A stretch of DNA of 11,041 nucleotides from Desulfocapsa sulfexigens (GCA_015661935.1 DQVD01000118.1:1-11041), one strand, 5' to 3'. Positions 1 through 8,417 are shown, counted from the first letter of the stretch. Program-made: numbers and translations. Notes: generated from the letters alone by a model not told the origin.

Positions 1-224
1 AACAGTTTTATCATGAGCTGAATAGCACTACGATGATCAGAAAAAGATTTGCTTACGTCAGCCTCCCGTCTAGCACCTGTATCATCAAAGTATGTCAGTT
101 TGGCATTTCCGGTATCTTCACCAATCTGTTCAATCACACCGGAGGCAAGAACTGAAAGATTAAGCATGTTAAACAATTGAAATTTAAGCGATGAACTGCC
201 GGCATTCAGCACTAATATTTTCAT
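1..224 (-). CDS. ackA: Acetate kinase, N-terminal part (C-terminus beyond left edge)
   Basis: Acetate kinase interconverts acetate + ATP and acetyl-phosphate + ADP in the cytoplasm, and with phosphotransacetylase it links acetyl-CoA to substrate-level ATP. Reading leftwards from the ATG at 224-222 gives about 74 codons with no stop before the window edge. The N-terminus MKILVLNAGSSSLKFQLF is the acetate/propionate kinase family signature, with the conserved Asn7 and the Ser-rich nucleotide/phosphate loop. About 320 further residues, including the catalytic Arg and the ATP site, lie outside the window, so intactness cannot be judged. The start is supported by a GGAG five bases upstream. That Shine-Dalgarno sequence overlaps the folP stop codon (235-237), so translation is probably coupled to folP. 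Butyrate or propionate kinase is a less likely alternative. Confidence 0.9.
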   Translation of the reverse strand, partial: MKILVLNAGSSSLKFQLFNMLNLSVLASGVIEQIGEDTGNAKLTYFDDTGARREADVSKSFSDHRSAIQLMIKL

Positions 225-234
225 AAGGACTCCC

Positions 235-1035
235 CTAATCAGCCTTTTTAATAGCCTCTATCATGTGCAATGCATGGTGAGTAGCGGCCACATCATGAAC
301 TCGAACAATATCAACACTAGAGAAACCGACAAGGGCTGAGATAACTGCAGTTGGTAAATCGCGGTCTTCCACTTGCAGTCCGGTTATATCTCCAATAAAT
401 CGTTTACGGGAATGCCCCAGAAGAAGTGGGCAGCCAAGAGATTTGAATTCTACTAAATGTTTGATAATGGAAAGATTATGAGCGACAGTCTTGCCAAAAC
501 CAATACCGGGATCAAGGGTAATGCGTTCTGGGTCAATTCCATTTTGAATAAGCCAGGCAAGCCGTTCCTTAAAGAAATGAGTTATATCTGCTATCACATC
601 ATTATATTGCGGTTTCACCTGCATGCTCCCAGGTGTACCCTGCATGTGCATAATAATCACTGGTACGCTTGTTTCCTGGACAAGTGACAGCATTTCAGGG
701 TCTTTCCGTAATGCGGAAATGTCATTTATGATATCAGCTCCAGCTTCAAGTGCCTGACTGGCAACTACCGCCTTGGTGGTATCAATGGAGATGGGAATGG
801 AATGCGCAGAACGTATACCGCGAATGGCAGGGATGACCCGATTCAATTCTTCCTGCTCTGTTACCGGTTCAGCAAATGGGCGTGTTGATTCACCTCCCAC
901 ATCAATAATATCTGCTCCTGAAACAATAAGGGCCTCTGCCTGAGAACAGGCAGAGGCCGCTGAATCAAACTGACCGCCATCGGAAAATGAGTCGGGTGTC
1001 ACATTTAAGATACCCATTATTTTCGGGAGGGTCAT
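235..1035 (-). CDS. folP: Dihydropteroate synthase
   Basis: Condenses 6-hydroxymethyl-dihydropterin pyrophosphate with p-aminobenzoate to give dihydropteroate in folate synthesis; it is the sulfonamide target. The 266 residues are the usual single-domain TIM-barrel length. Visible family motifs, in order: MGILNVTPDSFSDGG (residues 7-21, with the Mg-binding Asn11), the loop DVGGESTRP (45-53), SIDTT with Asp85, INDISAL with Asn104, DPGIGFGKT (175-183) with the pterin-binding Asp175, GHSRKRFIG (207-215) with Lys211, and VRVHDV (244-249). All expected catalytic residues are present. The ATG is two bases after the ftsH stop, and AAGGAA overlaps the end of ftsH. Met7 could be an alternative start, but the upstream ATG has the ribosome site. 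It is part of an ftsH-folP-ackA transcription unit; in E. coli, ftsH-folP is followed by glmM instead. Confidence 0.97.
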   Translation of the reverse strand: MTLPKIMGILNVTPDSFSDGGQFDSAASACSQAEALIVSGADIIDVGGESTRPFAEPVTEQEELNRVIPAIRGIRSAHSIPISIDTTKAVVASQALEAGADIINDISALRKDPEMLSLVQETSVPVIIMHMQGTPGSMQVKPQYNDVIADITHFFKERLAWLIQNGIDPERITLDPGIGFGKTVAHNLSIIKHLVEFKSLGCPLLLGHSRKRFIGDITGLQVEDRDLPTAVISALVGFSSVDIVRVHDVAATHHALHMIEAIKKAD

Positions 1036-1037
1036 AT

Positions 1038-3062
1038 CTATTCCTTAGGTTTTTCCTCAGGTGCTACAGGAGTCTCCTCTACATCCTGAACTTCTTCTGG
1101 TGCTGCCTCTTCTGAAACTTCAGATTCCGTTACATCTTCTGTCTCCTGAGACTTGTCTTCAGCTTCTTCTGCAACGGAAGCTTTAACGGTTTTCTTTGGA
1201 GTAGTTTTTTTCGTTTTTTTTACAGGCTCAGGTTCTTCTTTTACAGTCCGTTCATACTGACCGGGACGGAGTTCATCAAGGACATCTTCGATGTCTTCAA
1301 GAACAATGGTCTCTTTTTCAAGTAATTCCTCAGCCACCCTCTTCAAGATATCCATATTTTCAGTGAGCATCTGGATAACTTTATCATTTGCAGCCTCAAT
1401 GATCTTTCGCACTTCATCGTCAATCTTACGCGCGGTGTCCTCACTAAAATCTCGATGTTGACTGATTTCGCGGCCAAGGAAAATCTGTTCTTCTTTTTTA
1501 CCGTAGGCAAGGGGCCCGAGAGCTTCACTCATTCCCCATTCGCAAACCATTTTACGTGCCATTTCAGAGGCTCTTTCGATATCATTTCCAGCACCGGTGG
1601 TAATTTCATCGAAAATAAGCTTTTCAGCAATACGACCACCAAAAAGAATACAAAGTGAATTCTCCAGGAAGGTTTTGGAATGAGTATAACTCTCATCGGT
1701 GGGCAACTGCATGGTAACACCAAGTGCACGACCACGTGGGATGATAGATACCTTATGAATAGGGTCAGTGCCGGGCAACAAGCGCGCAACTATGGCATGC
1801 CCCGCTTCATGATAAGCAGTAATCTCTTTTTCACTATCTGTTATAATCATGGAACGGCGCTCGGCGCCCATCATGATCTTATCTTTGGCTCTGTCGAGCA
1901 TATCTTTATCGATCTTTTTGGCTCCACCTCGAGCAGCCATAAGAGCAGCCTCATTCACAAGATTTTCAAGATCGGCTCCTGAAAAACCGGGAGTACCACG
2001 AGCAACGATTGCCATATCCACATCACTTCGCATCTTGGTTTTCTTCGCATAAATCTCAAGAATTTTCTGACGTCCAAGAACATCAGGTACGGGAACAATT
2101 ACCTGACGATCAAAACGGCCGGGCCGAAGGAGGGCCGGATCAAGAACGTCAGGCCTGTTCGTTGCGGCAACGATGATAACACCTTCATTCTCCTCAAAAC
2201 CATCCATCTCTACAAGAAGTTGATTCAGAGTCTGCTCACGCTCATCATGACCTCCGCCCAGACCTGCGCCACGATGACGCCCGACGGCATCAATCTCATC
2301 AATAAAGATGATACACGGTGCATTTTTCTTACCCTGAGTAAAGAGATCACGAACTCGCGACGCTCCCACACCCACAAACATCTCCACAAAGTCAGAACCG
2401 GAAATGGTGAAGAAAGGGACATCAGCTTCGCCTGCGATGGCTTTGGCAAGAAGGGTCTTTCCGGTTCCAGGGGAACCAGCGAGTAAAACACCTTTTGGGA
2501 TACGGGCACCAAGTTTGGTGAATTTTTCCGGCTCTTTCAGGAAATCGATAATCTCTTCAAGTTCTTCTTTGGCTTCATCAATACCTGCCACATCTTCAAA
2601 GGCTACCTTGTGTTCACCCTTTTCCAGAAGTTTAGCTTTGGTTCTTCCAAAGGAAAGTGCTCCACCTTTGCCACCACCCATCTGCATCTGACGCATAAAA
2701 AAGACCCAGACACCAATAAGCAGCAACATGGGAAACCATGAAACAAAGATGGTCATCAATAAGGATTCTTTCTGAACTTCCTTGACTGAAATATCCGCAC
2801 CGTTGTTGCGCAAAATAGATATCATCTCATCATCATTAACAGGATAAACTGCCCGAAAGGGCTTACCGTCCCTCATGTTTCCGGAAACGATATCGCCCGA
2901 GATCTGAACCTGAGAAATATCATGACTTTCGACAGCAGCCACAAACTGACTGTAGGTCAGGGAGGTCGTTTGACCCTGGGGCTTGTTAAAGAGATTAAAG
3001 AGCAGGATCATGGAAAGACCAATCACCAGCCACATAGAAAGATTTTTATAAAAAGTATTCAA
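1038..3062 (-). CDS. ftsH: ATP-dependent zinc metalloprotease FtsH (TTG start)
   Basis: Membrane-anchored hexameric AAA+ protease that extracts and degrades unassembled membrane proteins and selected soluble regulators. Order over 674 residues: transmembrane helix 1 (about 10-26), periplasmic domain (about 30-100), transmembrane helix 2 (about 102-123), Gly-rich linker, AAA+ module with Walker A GSPGTGKT (196-203), Walker B IIFIDEID (251-258) and second region of homology with the arginine fingers (about 300-319), then the M41 protease with zinc motif HEAGH (418-422) and third ligand Asp494. Walker A has Ser where most FtsH have Pro; the GxxGxGKT pattern is kept. The last 65 residues are a Lys-rich then Glu-rich low-complexity tail. 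The start is TTG at 3062-3060, preceded by GGAGG with a 5-base gap. An in-frame TAG immediately before it excludes a longer form, and the next ATG (Met10) would shorten helix 1. Confidence 0.97.
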   Translation of the reverse strand: MNTFYKNLSMWLVIGLSMILLFNLFNKPQGQTTSLTYSQFVAAVESHDISQVQISGDIVSGNMRDGKPFRAVYPVNDDEMISILRNNGADISVKEVQKESLLMTIFVSWFPMLLLIGVWVFFMRQMQMGGGKGGALSFGRTKAKLLEKGEHKVAFEDVAGIDEAKEELEEIIDFLKEPEKFTKLGARIPKGVLLAGSPGTGKTLLAKAIAGEADVPFFTISGSDFVEMFVGVGASRVRDLFTQGKKNAPCIIFIDEIDAVGRHRGAGLGGGHDEREQTLNQLLVEMDGFEENEGVIIVAATNRPDVLDPALLRPGRFDRQVIVPVPDVLGRQKILEIYAKKTKMRSDVDMAIVARGTPGFSGADLENLVNEAALMAARGGAKKIDKDMLDRAKDKIMMGAERRSMIITDSEKEITAYHEAGHAIVARLLPGTDPIHKVSIIPRGRALGVTMQLPTDESYTHSKTFLENSLCILFGGRIAEKLIFDEITTGAGNDIERASEMARKMVCEWGMSEALGPLAYGKKEEQIFLGREISQHRDFSEDTARKIDDEVRKIIEAANDKVIQMLTENMDILKRVAEELLEKETIVLEDIEDVLDELRPGQYERTVKEEPEPVKKTKKTTPKKTVKASVAEEAEDKSQETEDVTESEVSEEAAPEEVQDVEETPVAPEEKPKE

Positions 3063-3279
3063 CTATTCCTCCGCAACTCCTGATTAAACAAAGATGACGC
3101 TACAAGCGCGTCAGAATTTCCCAAACAACGGTAATTTATAATAAGGGTGTTCAAGCACTCTGTCGAGGGCTTAGCCGATTTTTTTCTGCTAATAGCAGAT
3201 CCCCCATCGGTTTTCAGCAAATATGGTTGTGATAAAATGGAGTTAAGTATCTACAACTCTCATTAGTGCCTTACAGATT
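3063..3279 (-). promoter_or_regulatory. Structured leader upstream of ftsH
   Basis: This stretch has no convincing gene and would be the 5' leader of ftsH. It contains two perfect small hairpins. One is TGACGC/GCGTCA at 3095-3113 with a 7-base loop, about 33 bases before the TTG start. The other is nested at 3175-3210, with outer arms CCGAT/ATCGG and inner arms CTGCT/AGCAG around an AAT loop. Neither has a T-run on the ftsH transcript side, so they do not look like terminators. A role in mRNA stability or temperature response is possible but is inference only. Confidence 0.35.
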
Positions 3280-3307
3280 ATTATATTATCTTTTTCCAGG
3301 AAAACAA
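3280..3307 (-). promoter_or_regulatory. Candidate sigma-70-type promoter for ftsH-folP-ackA
   Basis: On the minus strand a perfect -10 TATAAT (3285-3280) follows a 16-base spacer from TTGTTT (3307-3302), which matches only the TTG half of the -35 consensus. It lies just downstream of the fold-back repeat and about 215 bases before the ftsH start. The region is AT-rich, so a chance match is possible. Confidence 0.4.
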
Positions 3308-3312
3308 TCTAA

Positions 3313-3498
3313 TAAGGAACGGGAATTAAATAACCTGAACATATCGGAGTCTCGTACCTCGCTTACCTGCGCTGTAATTTTTTCGTCAGCCATACTTTAA
3401 AAAGCTTTGCATACTCCCTGTATGTAACGTTTTCTCAAGTATAGCTGGCAGAACAAAGGACAAGCAAGATGGTCAGGTTATTTAATGTACGTTCCTAA
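3313..3498. repeat. Fold-back repeat element 1 (MITE/REP-like), downstream of carB
   Basis: A 186-bp non-coding segment that is largely self-complementary. The outer arms (3313-3338 and 3473-3498) match as inverted repeats at 22 of 26 positions by my count, sharing AGGAACG and ATTAAATAACCTGA. An inner stem (3384-3414 with 3420-3450) matches at about 24 of 31 positions around a 5-base loop at 3415-3419. The unpaired shoulders are 3339-3383 and 3451-3472. Its left end resembles that of the element at 6797-6953 (24 of 30 ungapped positions, same orientation), and both have a T-run followed by CGT and a central hairpin. I see no reading frame inside and no clear target-site duplication. It lies 14 bases beyond the carB stop and ends just before the ftsH promoter. 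It could be a non-autonomous mobile element, a processed structured RNA, or both. Confidence 0.75.
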
Positions 3499-3505
3499 GG
3501 CAATT

Positions 3506-3522
3506 ACCCTGCTCAGCAGGGT
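3506..3522 (+). terminator. Hairpin with T-tract, oriented antisense to carB
   Basis: A perfect stem ACCCTGC/GCAGGGT (3506-3512 with 3516-3522) encloses a three-base loop, TCA, which is the complement of the carB TGA stop codon. Read on the plus strand it is followed by TTTTATTTTT, the form of an intrinsic terminator. Read in the carB direction the following bases are TAATTGCC, with no U-tract, so it should not terminate carB. It may block plus-strand transcription from entering carB as antisense RNA, or protect the carB mRNA end. No plus-strand gene upstream is visible. Confidence 0.5.
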
Positions 3523-6500
3523 TTTATTTTTCTTGTGAAATATTGTACCGGCTGTACATCAATCTCTTTTTCACTCATAGCCTTCATCGCCATCGCAAAG
3601 GCAACCGCGCCAGTTGCTGTAGTAGTATAAGGAATATGTAACTCCAGTGCCGCCCGACGAATGGCGTACGAATCTTCAGTGGCACGACGTCCCATGGAAG
3701 TATTTACTACCCAGGAAATCTGATTATCCTGCATTTTATCCAGGATATGCGGCCGTCCCTGGGAAATTTTATTCACAGGCTCACAAGGGATACCATTTGA
3801 TTTCAGGAACTCTGCAGTTCCACTGGTGGCAACAAGATCAAAATCCATTTCAACAAGAGCTTTAGCAGGAGCAAGCATGGTTTGTTTATCGTTGTCCCGG
3901 ACACTGATAAAAACCGTACCGGAAACCGGAAGAGCAGTTCCTGCAGCGAGCTGACCTTTGGCAAGAGCCAGGCCTAAATCATCATCAATCCCCATGACTT
4001 CACCTGTGGATTTCATCTCAGGACCAAGCAGAGTATCTACATTATCAAAGCGATCAAAGGGAAAAACAGCCTCTTTTACAGCCCAGTGACTGTTTTCAAC
4101 CTCAGTTGTAAGCCCAAGTTCTTTTAACGTCTTGCCCATCATGAGCTTAGTGGCAATTTTTGCAAGAGGAATTCCTGTTGCCTTGGAAACAAATGGAACT
4201 GTTCTCGATGCTCTGGGGTTTACCTCAAGAATATACAAATCATCACCTTTTACAGCATATTGAACATTCATAAGACCAATAACACCAAGCTCGAGCGCCA
4301 TGGCACGGCTGGCCTCTTTAATCTCAGCGATCATATCTGCAGATAGAGTATGCGGCGGTAACACACAGGCAGAATCGCCTGAATGAATCCCGGCTTCTTC
4401 GATATGCTGCATGATTCCACCGATGATAGTATCATCACCATCACAGAGTGCGTCCACATCCACCTCAATGGCATCTTTTAAAAACTTGTCTATCAGTACC
4501 GGATGATCGGCTCCTGCAATACCGGGGATCGCCATAAAATCACGAAGTTCATCGTCATCGTAGACAATACGCATATCCCGTCCACCAAGAACATATGAAG
4601 GACGAACCACAACAGGATACTCGATCTTGTTTGCAACCGTGAGCGCTTCTTCCAGAGTGAAAACCGTATCATTAGCCGGCTGTCGAAGACCAAGCTTCAG
4701 CAAAAACTGCTGAAAACGTTTTCGATCTTCTGCCCGATCAATGGCATCAGGAGGTGTGCCGATAATGGGAACGCCTTCTTCTGCCAGCGCAACGGCCAGA
4801 TTAAGCGGAGTCTGCCCACCAAACTGAACAATAACTCCATCCGGTTTTTCAAGATCAATAATGTTTAAAACATCTTCAAAGGTAAGCGGCTCAAAATAGA
4901 GTTTATCAGAAGTATCATAATCCGTGGAAACTGTTTCAGGGTTGGAATTGACCATGATGGATTCCACACCAATTTCTGCCAGTGCAAAAGAGGCGTGAAC
5001 ACAGCAATAATCAAACTCGATTCCCTGTCCAATACGGTTGGGTCCGCCACCAAGGATAATAATCTTCTTTTTATCCGTTGCAGCTGCCTCATTTTCCTGC
5101 TCGTAGGTGGAGTAGTAATAGGGGGTGTATGATTCAAATTCTGCCGCACAGGTGTCCACGGATTTGTACACGGGTTCCACTTCCAGATTTTTCCTGAGCT
5201 CCCGGACATCTTTTTCTGATGTTCCAGTGAGAAAAGCAAGCTGATGATCGGAAAAACCGTACTCTTTACAACTTCTGAGGAAAGTGGGATTCAGCCCCTG
5301 AAAGCCCTTTTCACGAATGCTGTTTTCTTTTGCTGCAATCTGTTGAAAATTATGCAGGAACCAGGGATCTATCCCGGTCAGTTCAAAGAGTTTTTCAATG
5401 GAAGTATCGCGTTTTAATGCTTCATGAAGGTAATTCATCCGTTTGGAATTTGGTTTGCGCAAACCTGCCTCAAGATCTTCGAGATCAAGATGACTGAGTT
5501 CTTCCCTGCCGTCCCCGCCAAAACCAAAGCGTCCGGTTTCAAGTGATCGCATCCCCTTCTGGAAAGCTTCTTTAAATGTTCGCCCCATGGCCATGGTTTC
5601 CCCCACAGACTTCATGGCAGTACCCAGAACGTCCTCTGCTTCGGGGAATTTTTCAAAGGTCCAGCGTGGGATTTTCACCACACAGTAATCAATGCTTGGT
5701 TCAAAAGCGGCATATGTCTCACGGGTAATATCGTTCTTTAATTCATCAAGCGTATAGCCGACTGCCAGTTTTGCAGCAATTTTTGCAATGGGAAAACCGG
5801 TTGCCTTGGAAGCCAGAGCCGAACTTCTGGAAACACGGGGGTTCATCTCAATGACCATCAACTCCCCATCAACAGGATTAACAGCAAACTGGACATTGGA
5901 TCCACCTGTCTCAACACCAATTTCACGAATAATGGCAATGGAAGCATCACGCATATCCTGATATTCACGATCGGTTAACGTCTGTGCCGGTGCGACAGTG
6001 ATCGAATCACCGGTATGCACGCCCATGGCATCAATATTTTCAATGGAGCAAATGACTACCACATTATCTTTGGAATCACGCATGAGCTCAAGCTCAAACT
6101 CTTTCCAACCCAGAAGACTCCGTTCAAGCATAATCTCAGTGGTCATGGACAGATCAAGACCTGACGCAGAAAGTTCTTCAAGTTCCTGACGATTATAGGC
6201 AACACCACCACCTGTTCCGCCCAGTGTGAAACTTGGCCGTACAATAACGGGAAACCCGATTTCATTCCCGACTTTCATAGCATCAGCGAGCGTATGAACA
6301 ATAAAGGATTTAGGAACATGTAAACCAATGTTCTCCATTGCCTCTTTAAACTCTTCCCTGCCCTCAGCCTTTTTAATGACACTCACATCAGCAGCCAGCA
6401 TCTCCACATTGTACTTCTCAAGTGCACCGGTCTCTGCAACTTTAATGGCAGTGTTCAATGCTGTTTGCCCACCAAGTGTGGGCAGCAGAGCATCAGGGCG

Positions 6501-6743
6501 TTCCTTTTCGATGACCTTGATCACCATTTCAGGAGTGATTGGCTCAATATAAGTAGAATCAGCAAGCTCTGGATCGGTCATGATCGTAGCCGGATTGGAG
6601 TTGATGAGGACAACTTCATAGCCCTCTTCCTTCAATGCCTTTACTGCCTGAGCACCCGAATAATCGAATTCACAAGCCTGACTGATTATAATTGGGCCGG
6701 AGCCTATGATAAGAATCTTTTTTATATCTGTACGTTTTGGCAT
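3513..6743 (-). CDS. carB: Carbamoyl-phosphate synthase, large subunit
   Basis: Makes carbamoyl phosphate from bicarbonate, two ATP and ammonia channelled from the small subunit, for pyrimidine and arginine synthesis. The 1076 residues are close to E. coli CarB (1073). Order: carboxyphosphate ATP-grasp domain (about 1-400; Arg129, Arg169, Glu299, Asn301), oligomerisation domain (about 400-555), carbamoyl-phosphate ATP-grasp domain (about 556-935; Arg714, Glu840, Asn842) and MGS-like regulatory domain (about 937-1076). Residues matching the E. coli UMP/IMP pocket are kept (Lys953, Thr973, Thr976, Lys992, Asn1014), so nucleotide control is plausible. The Asp that contacts ornithine in E. coli is Thr1040 here, so ornithine activation may differ. 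The ATG fits the conserved [17 protein letters not shown] start, but I see no Shine-Dalgarno sequence before it. It lies 271 bases after carA, separated by a fold-back repeat. Confidence 0.97.
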   Translation of the reverse strand: MPKRTDIKKILIIGSGPIIISQACEFDYSGAQAVKALKEEGYEVVLINSNPATIMTDPELADSTYIEPITPEMVIKVIEKERPDALLPTLGGQTALNTAIKVAETGALEKYNVEMLAADVSVIKKAEGREEFKEAMENIGLHVPKSFIVHTLADAMKVGNEIGFPVIVRPSFTLGGTGGGVAYNRQELEELSASGLDLSMTTEIMLERSLLGWKEFELELMRDSKDNVVVICSIENIDAMGVHTGDSITVAPAQTLTDREYQDMRDASIAIIREIGVETGGSNVQFAVNPVDGELMVIEMNPRVSRSSALASKATGFPIAKIAAKLAVGYTLDELKNDITRETYAAFEPSIDYCVVKIPRWTFEKFPEAEDVLGTAMKSVGETMAMGRTFKEAFQKGMRSLETGRFGFGGDGREELSHLDLEDLEAGLRKPNSKRMNYLHEALKRDTSIEKLFELTGIDPWFLHNFQQIAAKENSIREKGFQGLNPTFLRSCKEYGFSDHQLAFLTGTSEKDVRELRKNLEVEPVYKSVDTCAAEFESYTPYYYSTYEQENEAAATDKKKIIILGGGPNRIGQGIEFDYCCVHASFALAEIGVESIMVNSNPETVSTDYDTSDKLYFEPLTFEDVLNIIDLEKPDGVIVQFGGQTPLNLAVALAEEGVPIIGTPPDAIDRAEDRKRFQQFLLKLGLRQPANDTVFTLEEALTVANKIEYPVVVRPSYVLGGRDMRIVYDDDELRDFMAIPGIAGADHPVLIDKFLKDAIEVDVDALCDGDDTIIGGIMQHIEEAGIHSGDSACVLPPHTLSADMIAEIKEASRAMALELGVIGLMNVQYAVKGDDLYILEVNPRASRTVPFVSKATGIPLAKIATKLMMGKTLKELGLTTEVENSHWAVKEAVFPFDRFDNVDTLLGPEMKSTGEVMGIDDDLGLALAKGQLAAGTALPVSGTVFISVRDNDKQTMLAPAKALVEMDFDLVATSGTAEFLKSNGIPCEPVNKISQGRPHILDKMQDNQISWVVNTSMGRRATEDSYAIRRAALELHIPYTTTATGAVAFAMAMKAMSEKEIDVQPVQYFTRKIKPC

Positions 6744-6796
6744 GGCAGAGAAATTTTCTGAGTTTTAACGTTTTTTTACTTTTGCTTTTCGTCGAT

Positions 6797-6953
6797 TAGG
6801 AACGGGAACGCAATAAATTGAACAAAAAATAATTGGCATTTTTTTCGTATTCAAGGCGCAAGGCGGGAACATAACGGGTTATGTGACCAACGAACAACGC
6901 AGAAGACAAAAAAGATGAGATTAATTTGTTCAGTTTATTTGTAACCGTTCACC
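6797..6953. repeat. Fold-back repeat element 2, between carA and carB
   Basis: A roughly 157-bp non-coding inverted-repeat element. The best outer match is AATAAATTGAACAAA (6812-6826) against the complement of 6925-6939, with one mismatch. Pairing extends outwards with a small gap to GAACGG near both ends. In the middle, ACATAAC (6869-6875) pairs with GTTATGT (6878-6884), and an intermediate T-run on the left (6839-6845) faces an A-run on the right (6908-6913). It shares its left end and general plan with the element at 3313-3498, in the same orientation. Because carA and carB are both on the minus strand, any carAB transcript would contain this hairpin. No reading frame or target duplication is visible. 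Confidence 0.7.
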
Positions 6954-7014
6954 AGACATCAAATTTTGCAGTAAACCTGGTATTGTAGGTGTTTTCCAGT
7001 ACCTTAGTAAGCGT

Positions 7015-8136
7015 TTACCGGTGCATCATCCTTATAAAACGATCAAAAAGATACATGGCATCATGTGGGCCTGGAGCATGCTCCGGGTGATATTGAACAG
7101 AGAAGGCCGGATATTTTTTATGCCGTATTCCTTCAACCGAACCATCGTTCAAATTAATATGAGTCAATTCCACATCATCAGAATTCAAACTATCCATATC
7201 CACACAAAATCCATGGTTCTGGGAGGTAATCTCCACCTTACCGGTGCTGAGATCCTTCACCGGCTGATTACCGCCGCGATGCCCGAATTTAAGCTTGAAT
7301 GTGGAGCCACCACAGGCAAGAGCAAGGATCTGATGTCCAAGACAAATTCCAAATATGGGTTTTTTACCAAGAAGTGCTCGAATTGTAGCCACCACACCAG
7401 GCACACCTTCAGGATCACCGGGACCATTGGAGAGGAAAATTCCGTCTGGATTCATGGCAAGCACAGTGTCTGCACCAGTTGAAGCGGGAACCACCTGCAC
7501 CTGACAGCCTTTTTCTGTCAATATGCGGGACTGATTATATTTAAGACCAAAATCAAAGGCCACAACCTTAAAGGGCTTATCAATTCCTGCCTGCACAGTT
7601 GTAAAGTCAGTTCCTGGAACCGCTCTATTATCGGCCCAGCCGTAAGGTTCCTTGCAGCTCACTTTACTCACCATGTCCTGCCCGACAAGACCTGTCCAGG
7701 CACGAGCTTTTGCCACAAGTGATTCAGGATCAAGATCAACAGTTGAGATAACACCCTTCATAGCACCTTGTATTCTAATATGCCGAACAAGTGCGCGGGT
7801 ATCGAGGCCTTCAACACCAAGGATTCCATACTCGTTCAAAAAATCTGCCAGAGTCTGTTCCGATCTGAAATTGGATGGATAGCCATGATACTCTTTTACG
7901 AGAAAGGCTTTTGGATGAACAGAATCGGACTCCATATCAGCTTTATTTACACCATAATTTCCGATGAGAGGATAGGTCATGGTGACAATCTGACCAGTAT
8001 ATGAGGGATCGGTCAAAATTTCCTGATATCCGCTCATGGAGGTATTGAAAACGATTTCACCAATGGCTTCGCCGGATCCGGTAAAGGAACGCCCTTCAAA
8101 TAAGGTTCCATCTTCCAGGGCAATCAATGCTTTCAT
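7015..8136 (-). CDS. carA: Carbamoyl-phosphate synthase, small (glutamine amidotransferase) subunit
   Basis: Hydrolyses glutamine and passes ammonia to CarB. The 373 residues are of normal length. The N-terminal CPSase small-subunit domain (about 1-150) carries [20 protein letters not shown] (residues 26-45). The C-terminal class I glutamine amidotransferase domain (about 190-370) has the nucleophile elbow GICLGHQ with Cys265, the oxyanion region LSNGPGDP, and the catalytic pair His350 and Glu352 in [11 protein letters not shown]. The triad is complete. The ATG at 8136-8134 has AAGGGA six bases upstream. It is the first gene of the minus-strand block and divergent from the prolyl isomerase gene. 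Downstream, a 271-base gap containing a fold-back repeat separates it from carB, where these genes are usually close together. Confidence 0.97.
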   Translation of the reverse strand: MKALIALEDGTLFEGRSFTGSGEAIGEIVFNTSMSGYQEILTDPSYTGQIVTMTYPLIGNYGVNKADMESDSVHPKAFLVKEYHGYPSNFRSEQTLADFLNEYGILGVEGLDTRALVRHIRIQGAMKGVISTVDLDPESLVAKARAWTGLVGQDMVSKVSCKEPYGWADNRAVPGTDFTTVQAGIDKPFKVVAFDFGLKYNQSRILTEKGCQVQVVPASTGADTVLAMNPDGIFLSNGPGDPEGVPGVVATIRALLGKKPIFGICLGHQILALACGGSTFKLKFGHRGGNQPVKDLSTGKVEITSQNHGFCVDMDSLNSDDVELTHINLNDGSVEGIRHKKYPAFSVQYHPEHAPGPHDAMYLFDRFIRMMHR

Positions 8137-8168
8137 ATATTTCCCTTGTTCTTCGCTTCTTAAGAAAC

Positions 8169-8184
8169 AGCTCTTTGCCGAGCT
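8169..8184 (-). promoter_or_regulatory. Small hairpin in carA leader
   Basis: AGCTC/GAGCT arms around a six-base loop, about 33 bases before the carA start. It is too short to call an attenuator, and no U-tract follows it on the carA transcript. No pyrimidine-specific leader (PyrR-type antiterminator or similar) is recognisable. Confidence 0.25.
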
Positions 8185-8205
8185 TTATCCGCTATTTTAT
8201 ATACT

Positions 8206-8234
8206 ATTTTATTATAATATTACATTTCTGACAG
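8206..8234 (-). promoter_or_regulatory. Candidate promoter for carA
   Basis: On the minus strand CTGTCA (8234-8229) is followed after 17 bases by TAAAAT (8211-8206), a fair match to both sigma-70 boxes about 70 bases before the ATG. A perfect TATAAT (8216-8211) overlaps it but has no matching -35 at proper spacing. The local AT-richness makes the exact box uncertain. Confidence 0.4.
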
Positions 8235-8417
8235 TGTAGACAAAAATCCTACTATTAGACTCAAGATACGAAGTTGAGTCAACAGGAATCGGGAAAGCAA
8301 TGGCAAAACCCGATTATTAGGCAATTTGGGTTCCATTTTCCTTTTTTTCTTTTTCTTTATTGAATATTAATATATGTTATTTTTTTCACACTTTCACTCT
8401 TTCCAGAAGGAACAATC
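8235..8417. other. Rest of the carA / prolyl isomerase divergent intergenic region
   Basis: No gene. It holds two clean inverted repeats: GACTCAA/TTGAGTC (8258-8264 with 8274-8280) and AATCGGG/CCCGATT (8287-8293 with 8309-8315). A pyrimidine-rich tract follows at about 8331-8358 and an AT-rich stretch to 8386. The promoter for the plus-strand gene should be here, but I cannot fix its boxes. AGAAGGAAC just before 8418 is its ribosome site. Confidence 0.45.

Noticed and set aside
3506..3522. Intrinsic terminator of carB
   Set aside because: The hairpin is perfect, but the T-tract is on the opposite strand; reading in the carB direction no U-run follows.
3313..6953. CRISPR or insertion-sequence interpretation of the two repeats
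   Set aside because: Only two unevenly placed copies, no regular spacers and no transposase frame; internal symmetry indicates fold-back elements.
7021..7482. Plus-strand 153-residue open frame inside carA
   Set aside because: Complementary shadow of the intact carA coding sequence; no family resemblance or ribosome site.
8137..8230. Pyrimidine riboswitch or PyrR attenuator in the carA leader
   Set aside because: Only a 5-bp hairpin is present, with no terminator/antiterminator pair or recognisable binding motif.
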